DNA of 64,000 nt from Neoarius graeffei (lineage: Eukaryota; Chordata; Actinopteri; Siluriformes; Ariidae), in assembly GCF_027579695.1 (NCBI RefSeq), contig NC_083574.1:44718559-44782558 (forward strand), in the 5' to 3' direction. The notes under the pieces were generated by a model. It had not been told where the DNA came from. It worked only from the letters and a program-made list of their open reading frames with translations, and searched no databases. The translations under genes were made by a program, and so were the position numbers. This document shows positions 55,638 to 64,000 of the stretch, piece after piece (positions within the stretch are counted from its first letter, which is position 1; each line of letters starts with the position of its first letter).

Positions 55638-57278
55638 TGACTGATTGCTTATATGCTTCTTGAATACGAGCACTTAACCTGGCTGTTGTGTTTAGTGGCT
55701 GCTCCCTCTGTTCTTCCTACAACTACCATGCACTTTCTTCTGATCGGTCAGTAGACATTAAGTTTTTGTATTGTTGCTAAAGAACTAAAAGCAGTAGCAG
55801 AACTGCACTAGCCATACAGTCTTTGCTTGAACCAGGCCCCATGACCCAGACGTGCAGCCCTATCCAACAGTTAAATTACTCCATTTAGTCACTCGAGCCA
55901 ATTCGTTCTACCTTTTAGATGTAGGGAATGGAAGTAAATTGACTTCATAGCTACAATATACCATTCTATTATACCTAATGCATTAACTTTGAATTGTTAA
56001 TGCGTTTTGTAGTGATCTGGAAGGTCTGGAAAATGTGCATTATATTCAATAAGATGTGTCTAATTCCCTGAAGTGATTTAGAAGTTAATTTCAGAGCTCT
56101 CTTTTGTTCAAAGTTATTTGGTTCTCACAATGCAGCAGTCACTAGCCTACTGGGCAGACATCTCAGACTGCCTTTCAATTATAAACTTAAAAAGAAGCTC
56201 AAAGGCAGAAGGGAAAGAATTGGACAGTGATATTTAAACATAGCACTGGTGAAATAGTGCAGTGGGTGCAAATGCTATTATTTGTGTTAGTGAATGACTT
56301 ATCTAGTTCCCATGGGGTTTTTTTTGCTTTTCTTTTTTTTTTTGCTTTGCAATGATAATGTCAGGTTATGTCAAGCAGGTGTAGATAGTCGGTTGTGACT
56401 GGCCATAACAGGGCAACCAGTTCAGCCTTGGCTGCTTATGAAATATTAAAGGTGTTGAGGATGCACATGCAAATACTATATTTGGAAAGGCAGCATTATT
56501 AGGGCCCAAATATAATGATAGCAAGGGGCCCTATTTTGAAAAAGTGCCTCCACTAACTAAAACACAAGATTGTATTCGTTTTCCACTGATCGTCAACAGA
56601 TGCTAATTTATTTATATCCTTTATTTATCCAGGAATTGTCCCATTGAGATACAAGATTTCTTCTTCCAGGGAGTCCTGGCCAAGATGGCGCACAGATATT
56701 AACATAAATTACATATATACAGTAAAATACATACATCATACATAAAATCAACACAAATTAACAACTACAACAAAGATTTACAATTATAAATAGAACCATA
56801 AAGAAACTTCAGCTCTTCGTGTACTGTATATAACATCAGCAATCATGTGACATAAACAAAGCCCAATAGTCACAAGTGTTATGATTTTCAAATTCAGATG
56901 TGAGATTTCTCTTTGTAAAAACCCTCTTGTATGCCTTGTACGAGTACATTGGATATAATTTATATTGTCAGTGCCATGCCTGGCTGTTACTTTGGCATCC
57001 TACCTAAGTGGTAACCATAACAGAACCTTCGCCAAAGCTTATTTTGTTTATCAGCTTCTTATCCAAAGTTTATTTTTATTTAGTTTCCAAAACACTACAG
57101 TTTTTCCACCTGTTATTTATCCTAGCATACAAGTACCAGCTGTTGGCACCTGGCTAAAGAGCAATGTATCACTAGAAGTGAATTTTTCCCTCCAACAACA
57201 GCGTAGCACTTGTGCATATGAACTCCTTTTCCCACACTCAAAAGTATAAGGGAATGTATAGTAGTGGGGACACACAGG
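55638..57278. other. intergenic with an old retroelement trace
   Basis: 56615-56700 (TTTATTTATCCAGGAATTGTCC, ATTGAGATACAAGATTTCTTC, TGGCCAAGATGGCGC) resembles a common fish retroelement 3' end. The remainder shows no gene. Confidence 0.4.
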
Positions 57279-57279
57279 C

Positions 57280-57632
57280 CATCCATCCATTATCTGTTGC
57301 CACTTATCCTGTTCTACAGGGTCGCAGGCAAGCTGGAGCCTATCCCAGCTGACTACGGGCAAAAGACAGGGTACACTCCGGACAAGTCGCCAGGTCATCA
57401 CAGGGCTGACACATAGAGACAACAACCATTCACATTCACGGTCAATTTAGAGCCACCAATTAGCCTAACCTGCATATCTTTGGACTGTGGGGGAAACCGG
57501 AGCACCCAGAGGAAACCCACGCAGACAGCATGCAAACTCCACACAGAAAGCCCCTCATCAGCCACTGGGCTCAAACCCGGGACCTTCTTGCTACGAGGCG
57601 ACAGTGCTAACCACTACACTACCGTGCCACCC
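57280..57632 (-). mobile_element. SINE copy Y
   Basis: Complete reverse copy with ATCCATCCATTATC tail. No clean TSD found. Confidence 0.9.
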
Positions 57633-57790
57633 CTGCGACAGACAAATATCCAAAAATACAATGAAGATAATGCAAATAAAACTTCATTCTCACACCATTC
57701 TGGAAACACTATAACGCTGACTAGTTCATCAAACTGAGCTATTCCTGATCCTAAAAATCTAATTTTGTAAAAAGTAAATACCATTAACAT

Positions 57791-57942
57791 GGTTGTCTGT
57801 GTCTATGTGTCAGCCCTGTGATGACCTGGCGACTTGTCCAGGGTGTACCCCGCCTTTCGCCCGTAGTCAGCTGGGATAGGCTCCAGCTTGCCTGCGACCC
57901 TGTAGAACAGGATAAAGCGGCTAGAGATAATGAGATGAGATG
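57791..57942 (+). mobile_element. 5'-truncated SINE copy Z
   Basis: Contains only the last 152 bases, from GGTTGTCTGTGTCTATG to GATGAGATG. It is nevertheless bounded by the perfect 15-base TSD AAATACCATTAACAT (57776-57790 and 57943-57957). It is an authentic truncated insertion, not a decayed full copy. Confidence 0.96.
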
Positions 57943-57957
57943 AAATACCATTAACAT

Positions 57958-58815
57958 TTAAGACAAACTACAAACTAAAGGCTAGGGCACTTTCCACAAG
58001 ACACCACACACTGGTTTATTGTGGGAACAAGTGAACATCTGATGTACAGTAGAGCACCATATTCAAGAACAATAGAAATAAGGGATTGGAAAAGTGGAGG
58101 TGTAGACAACATGCAGAACTCTAACTGGTTTATTTCTGATTTAAAAAAAAAAAAGTCATACCAGAGCACATCAGTAAAAATGGGCTATGTTGAGTCACTA
58201 TTGTGTGCAAAATGTAACACTGAATTGCTTCATTATTCAGGAATTGTTTCAGAGCTCCATGCCACTGATCCTGCTGAGGCTGGGTTTGAGAATTTAACTT
58301 AAGTTGACAAAACAAATGGCTTGCAGTACACTCTACATAAGTACATGTGGCTTTCTGTGGTGTAACTCACTAAGGTTTCACCTTATTGAGAGAAAATGAA
58401 ATCCCAGCAAGTTCAGGTCCCAATGATGCTGCAGCCATCCATAGCCAAGGGAGCATAATTGGCCCTGTTCTGGGAAGGGGGGAGGGGCATAGCCTTCCTC
58501 TGGACTTTGTCAGTCAGAGTCAGAGTGACATGAGCTAAATGAGGCCATCTGTTAGCTTGTGTTGACTGAACAGGGCAGGTAATGCTCTGCTCCATGCATG
58601 TTCAACAGTTTGAAGATGTTGGAAGCATTTTTGTCCCTCCCAGATCGATAGTAGTCATGCAGTAGCTTAGATCGGAATTGGCAATCTCTAAATTAGAAGA
58701 AAAATCCATAGACTAAGTAAGGATTGTTTTACATCATCTTGCATTGCAGTAACCTCCAGAATACTTTCAAATGTCAACGTAAATGACATTTTGGAAGAGC
58801 AATATCTGCGTAGAT
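57958..58815. other. intergenic, no gene seen
   Basis: Frames of 93 and 60 codons here lack family features. Confidence 0.4.
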
Positions 58816-59193
58816 GGGGCGGCACGGTGGTGTAGTGGTTAGCGCTGTCGCCTCACAGCAAGAAGGCCCGGGTTCGAGCCCCGTGGCCGGTCGAGGGCCT
58901 TTCTGTGTGGAGTTTGCATGTTCTTCCCGTGTCCGTGTGGGTTTCCTCCAGGTGCTCCAGTTTCCCCCACAGTCCAAAGACATGCAGGTTAGGTTAACTG
59001 GTGACTCTAAATTGACCGTAGGTGTGAGTGTGAATGGTTGTCTGTGTCTATGTGTCAGCCCTGTGATGACCTGGCGACTTGTCCAGGGTGTACCCCGCCT
59101 TTCGCCTGCAGTCAGCTGGGATAGGCTCCAGCTTGCCTGCGACCCTGTAGAACAGGATAAAGTGGCTAGAGATAATGAGATAATGAGATGAGA
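58816..59193 (+). mobile_element. SINE copy AA
   Basis: Complete copy with GGGGCGGCACGGTGG head and an extended ATAATGAGATAATGAGATG tail. TSD not clear. Confidence 0.92.
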
Positions 59194-59221
59194 GATTTAC
59201 AGAAAGTGTGTGTGTGACTTA

Positions 59222-59889
59222 TGGCCCTTTTCCACTACCCTTTTTCAGCTCACTTCAGCCCGACACAGCTCGCGTTCTGACTACCTCAGAGCAGCACGAC
59301 TCAGCTCGCTTCAGCCCTACTCAGCACCCAAAACCCGCACGGTTTTGGAGTAGAACCGATCCGAGTGGGGCTAGGGGCGTGAGGAGACACTCCCCTGTGC
59401 ACTGATTGGTTAGGAGGAGTGCCCTCACATGCCCACACATGCCCCGCGAGCACGCTGGGATCTGTAAACACCGTAAACCCGGAAGAAGAATAATTATGAA
59501 TTACGAGAATTTCTGAAGCCTTATGCACCTCGCCTCATCTATACGCTCTTGCCAGTATCTGTTGGCGTTGTCGGTGACAACAAGCCACAGCACCAAGACC
59601 AGCAACACTAACGACTCCATGTCTTCCATGTTTATTGTTTACTATCCGGGTCATGAGACTACCGCTTAAAAGGTCACTGATGTCACTGTTTGCGCCGCCT
59701 AACGACATCACGTGATGTCCACCCACTTTCTCTAACTCCACCCAATGTGTCCACCCACTTCCAGCCAGCACGGTTCAGCGCGGTTGTAGTCGAAATGCAA
59801 CTCCAACAGCCCCACTCAGCTTGACTCAGCCCAACTCAGCACGGCACGGCTCAGCCCAACTCAGCCACGTTGGTAGTGGAAAAGAGGCA
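59222..59889. mobile_element. MITE with CAGC-rich subterminal arrays
   Basis: The inverted ends are TGGCCCTTTTCCACTACC and, from the right, TGCCTCTTTTCCACTACC (16 of 18). Just inside each end are many imperfect copies of an ACTCAGCYC-type word (59248-59330 and 59765-59868). No transposase. The superfamily (PIF/Harbinger or hAT) cannot be settled, because the TSD is not clear. Confidence 0.82.
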
Positions 59890-59951
59890 AAAGTGTGTGT
59901 AGTGTGTGTGGCTGTGCACCCTGAAATCTTGGTTTAAAATGGCTCAACTCA

Positions 59952-60080
59952 CAGTGCGACATGACACTTTGCGCTCTAAAATCATTTTTACATGATCTAC
60001 AGCTGGTGCTGGGTAAATTAACAAAGACAGTGTGTGATTTAAAACAGACATTTTAGAGCACAAAGTGTCATGTCACACTG
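59952..60080. repeat. 31-bp inverted repeat
   Basis: 59952-59982 and 60050-60080 are reverse complements with two mismatches (CGACATGACACTTTG core), separated by 67 bases. Possibly the remains of a small foldback element. Confidence 0.93.
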
Positions 60081-60496
60081 CTGACAAATTCTGTAAAACT
60101 GATAAATTCAATAAAATACTTGTAAAACTAGCAAAACTACAATGTAAACGGAAAATATAAACAGCTAAGTTGCTCCAAGCAACCACTACCTGACGTCATC
60201 GTATACATCACCACCACAGGAAGCTCGTCTGGCATTTTAAAGAAAATTAATTTTTCTCGAACACTATTTGGTCTCCAAAAATGGAAGTTTGATTTTTGAA
60301 ATCTGCGACTACTTTTACTTAAAATAAGTTTGAGAATAAATCCGCTGGAAGATCCCTTTAAGTGAGAGAGAGAGAAGAAGAATGGCTGGTAAGTGAACAA
60401 CTGTTTATAGCTGCTATAACAGAAGTAATAACAGGAATTAAGTTACTCACAGACATTCCATGAAATTAAATGTAATTATAAACTGTTAAAAAGTTC
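60081..60496. other. intergenic, no gene seen
   Basis: Nothing recognised. Confidence 0.4.
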
Positions 60497-60858
60497 ATCC
60501 ATTATCCATAAATGCTTATCCTGTGCAGGGTCGCGGGCAAGCTGGAGCCTATCCCAGCTGACTATGGGTGAGAGTGGGTGGGTACACCCTGGACAAGTCG
60601 CCAAATCATCGTAGGGCTGACACATAGAGACACACAACCATTCACACTCACATTCACACCTACAGTCAATTTAGAGCCACCAATTAGCCTAACCTGCATG
60701 TCTTTGGACTGTGGGGGAAACCGGAGCACCCGGAGGAAACCCACGCAGACACAGGGAGAACATGCAAACTCCACACAGAAAGGCCCTCGTCGGCTGCTGG
60801 GCTCGAACCCAGGACCTTCTTGCTGTGAAGCGACAGCGCTAACCACTACACCACCATA
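60497..60858 (-). mobile_element. SINE copy BB, first unit of a dimer
   Basis: Older tail form (ATCCATTATCCATAAATGC). Its head, ending CACTACACCACCATAC, joins copy CC directly. Confidence 0.93.
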
Positions 60859-61235
60859 CTCATCTCATCTCATTATCTCTAGCCGCTTTATCCTGTCCTA
60901 CAGGGTCGCAGGCAAGCTGGAGCCTATCCCAGCTGACTACGGGCAAAAGGCGGGGTACACCCTGGACAAGTCGCCAGGTCATCACAGGGCTGACACATAG
61001 ACACAGACAACCATTCACACTCATATTCACACCTACGCTCAATTTAGAGTCACCAGTTAACCTAACCTGCATGTCTTTGGACTGTGGGGGAAACCGGAGC
61101 ACCCGGAGGAAACCCATGCGAACACGGGGAGAACATGCAAACTCCACACAGAAAGGCCCTTGTCGGCTGCTGGGCTGGAACCCGGACCTTCTTGCTGTGA
61201 AGCGACAGCGCTAACCACTACACCACCATACTGTC
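60859..61235 (-). mobile_element. SINE copy CC, second unit of a dimer
   Basis: Starts with the TCATCTCATCTCATTATC tail form and ends with the same AGCGACAGCGCTAACCACTACACCACCATAC head as copy BB. Confidence 0.93.
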
Positions 61236-63078
61236 CAGTGAAAAAGTGTAATGTTTTATTCATTAATAAATTATAAATGGTAATCATTGGCAAACCCCTG
61301 TGGTGTCAAAAGAATAACTCACTCCAGACCATGCTGTTATACTGTATGAAAATAATCCACTTCACTTCCCTGACATGGATTATTTTCATAACAGCACAGA
61401 TCCTCATGTGTTATTCATTAACTATCTCCTGTTTAGACATCACCAAGATGGGACCATGTGTGTACTGGGCTGGGAAAACCCTATACATGGTGAAATTCTG
61501 ACATTTTCTAATAAATATGGCTCTGAATGAAATGAACGCTTTCCTGAATAAAATACAAGTCCTGTCTAGCATTTAAAATCTGTTTACCTCCAAAAGTGAA
61601 AATGGTTCAAATGGTTTAAATGCAGTGCCGGAGCATCACAGATATTCAGACAGCCGGTATTTGATTACAAAGTGAATTGATTAGGCTCATGTCCATTTCG
61701 CTATGACATGTTGCTACCCAATAACATGATCAAAGCCTGACATTCACTGTAAGGAAATCACAATTTGCTATTAAGGCAGACCACTGTGTTTGTTAAATTG
61801 TTACCACTGTGTTTGTTAAATTGGCTCCTTACCCACAGGAAGACAGCCTAAGCAGGATTAAATAAGACATGTCAATATTTCCACACCAATTTGGCTAACT
61901 ATATCTCATAAAGTTGATGGGTTTTTTTTCCCCCAGACTGCCACATATTAAGGTGTCAAAATGTCAAACATAGATATGAAACGTTCTATACAGCGACATT
62001 TACTTTAAATCAGTTTTGCTCTGGGAGTCTGATAAGCCTGTTTGAGAAGAACTGCTTCATCAAAATACAATATCACATTTGAAGAGGGTTTTAATTGTTG
62101 GTTGGTTTTAGTGCTAGGATCCCATATAGAAGCTCGGAGCTCATTTATAAGGCTGGGATAAAGATTATTTAAGTTAGTTACTCTCATTGATCAAATCCAG
62201 ACCTTTAATCAAGCAAGAGCAGTGGGTTACATTAACATGACTGATCTTCATTGTTAGCATTAACACAACTTTTAACTACAATATGTGATTAATAATGCAA
62301 ACAATCCTGAACAAAATCTAGGAATCGTTTTTTATAATGCGCTTTTTTGCCTAAGAAACATGATGATATATGGTTACAGACACTGAAGCAAACGATATGA
62401 AGCACTTTTCCATCGTTGGAATGATAAAAAAGCAAATTAAGCCGTAACATTTGATGTTTAATTTTAAACTCCAGAAGGGAACAGTACTTGTGAAATAAAT
62501 GTAGAGCCACAAATAATTAACCAATCTTTGAGACCCATTTAATATTTATTTTAATTTCCATTTTGTAGTTAATATACTTTCCATTCTTCCATTGCCTGCC
62601 ACTGTTGGAAAAAGCAATTAATTTTGGCTGAAGGTTAATCTGCACGGCATACAACCAAAATGTGCTCATGCTGTATTCATTCAGGTGTCATTTCAGCTCA
62701 CAGCATTGATTCATTGCTCCTGATTCTCAGACTTATAATAAAAGAACTATAGAGGCCAAAAAAAACCCACATGCCGAGCTTTTAAGTTCAATAAAGAAAA
62801 AAAAAAAGTAGGCAGGTATATGAGATTTATTGATTCATCAAAGTTTCAATCAAAATAAGGTACGTTTCCTTGATGATCTTATTCATTTTAGCCTACAGGT
62901 TGTTTTGTGCTTCCCATCTTGAACTTTCCATTAGGGAAGCTAAGTTGTTGTAGCATACACTCTGTTAAACATGTCAGAGTGAATGATTTGCTTTGCCAGT
63001 GCTTTGAGACTTACGTTCAGCAGTGTGAGCTACCGTGGAATAGTCTACTGCATGTGGAATATGAGCAATGCTTATATA
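61236..63078. other. intergenic, no gene seen
   Basis: Longest stretch without a recognised element. AT-rich. Only chance frames. Confidence 0.4.
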
Positions 63079-63329
63079 ACTAGAAAAGCACTCGGAGAGC
63101 GCAGACCTCTGCCAAGAATCCTTTAAAAAAAATCCGGGATCCAGAAGGTGATCCGGATCACCGCCAAAATTTAATGGATTGCTCCTTGTGCCCAGTCACA
63201 CCTCTGGAAAACATTTCAGAGCAATCCGTTCATAACTTTTTCCGTAATGTTGCTAACAGACAAACCAACAAACAGACAAACAAACAAACAAACCAACGCT
63301 ACCGAAAACATAACCTCCTTGGGGGAGGT
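63079..63329 (+). repeat. ACCTC-bounded repeat, second close copy
   Basis: Begins ACTAGAAAAGCACTCGGAG and ends AACCTCCTTGGGGGAGGT. It matches 24150-24420 closely (CCGGGATCCAGAAGGTGATC, CCCAGTCACACCTCTGGAAA). Its microsatellite is shorter and interrupted (ACAAACCAACAAACAGAC). Confidence 0.88.
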
Positions 63330-63937
63330 AATAATATGGACATACACTATGCATACAAACATGTACCCCAGGCTTATGCTATTATACCTACAGTACATTG
63401 AAAATTCTCACCAGGGGCAATCAGATTACAAAGTAATGTTTCTTTAAATGGACATGACTCCATGTAGATTTAGCCACAGTTTAAGTATGAAATGCATATC
63501 TGGCTCTGCCTATGAATGAATGAATGAATGAATGTGAAACTATGTAAGTCCAAGAGAAAATGTATTAATGTCCAGCAAAGCAAATTCAAATCCCTGAGTG
63601 AAAAAACCCGAAAATGAAATAAACACCATCCTGTGACTGCAGTTATTAAGTCAGTGGGTCCCTGCAGATGCTGCAATGAAACAAACATAAAAACTACTGA
63701 AGCTGTAAAATAAAGTTTTGAAGAAAAATAGACATTATTGTAACACTGGGGTGCAATTTTGGTCTGACAGATGTGGAGGAGAAACATTAGGAAAGTTATA
63801 GTGTATTTACAACAATTTACAAGTGAAAATAAAAAGTACACTTTCATTGACCATATTGTCATAATATCCAATAGGTTGTTAATACATTAACTCACAAACA
63901 ATCAATTAATATTAACAGGAATAATGTTATTTATTTT
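63330..63937. other. intergenic, no gene seen
   Basis: An (AATG)n run at 63516-63535. The reverse 133-codon frame (63470-63871) has no family features. Confidence 0.4.
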
Positions 63938-64000
63938 TTTCGCGGTCCAAATCCTGCGCTCTGATTGGCTGGCGAGCGGGTCCGTATCCTATGATACGGA
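63938..64000. mobile_element. MITE fragment cut by the window end
   Basis: CGCGGTCCAAATCCTGCGCTCTGATTGGCTGGCGAGCGGG and the palindrome TCCGTATCCTATGATACGGA look like one arm of a foldback fish MITE. The rest lies outside the window. Confidence 0.45.

Noticed and set aside
63470..63871. 133-codon reverse frame with hydrophobic stretches
   Set aside because: AT-rich composition gives Phe/Leu/Ile runs. No conserved motif, and a (AATG)n repeat is translated within it.

Overview
This window is fish nuclear DNA that is almost entirely transposable elements. The organism is a ray-finned fish. Evidence for this is roughly 25 copies of a tRNA-headed SINE of the teleost V-SINE/DANA type, several Tc1/mariner elements of the teleost kind with 200-bp inverted termini, hAT elements, CR1/L2-type LINEs, TA-flanked MITEs, and long (CA)n and (TATC)n microsatellites. 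An ostariophysan such as a catfish is my guess from memory of this SINE tail and of Tip-like Tc1 elements; the sequence does not prove it. I see no prokaryotic genes, rRNA or CRISPR.

Layout. 1-5.4 kb: a short hAT-like element holding a perfect 75-bp inverted repeat, a SINE with possible 3' transduction, and a deleted hAT element with an N-terminal transposase frame, flanked by unusually long direct repeats. 5.4-14 kb: two Tc1 elements, one split by a LINE. 14-20 kb: SINEs in inverted pairs, a foldback MITE and a decayed Tc1-like element. 20.1-20.2 kb: a plausible first coding exon for a secreted protein on the minus strand. 22-26.5 kb: MITEs, a chimeric SINE and a LINE copy. 26.9-29.7 kb: a three-level nest (old Tc1-like > Tc1 with a complete 357-residue transposase > SINE). 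30-39 kb: SINEs in otherwise unrecognised DNA.

The only recognisable host gene is a multi-exon relic of an SLC16 monocarboxylate-transporter-family gene on the minus strand. It has three exons spread over 39.3-51.3 kb in the correct order, with several splice sites still readable but with frameshifts and nonsense codons. Its introns hold a LINE, a Tc1, an LTR-like insertion and a hAT-inside-hAT nest. Its last exon runs into a MITE. 51-64 kb: nested SINEs, a solo LTR, a 5'-truncated SINE, a MITE with repeated CAGC-rich ends, a SINE dimer and a second copy of a 250-bp ACCTC-bounded repeat.

No set of genes here acts as a pathway. The main interest is the insertion chronology readable from target-site duplications (TSDs), the chimeric SINE tails, the palindromes, and the SLC16 relic. 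Coordinates of element ends are exact where a TSD is quoted and otherwise good to about 10-30 bases.
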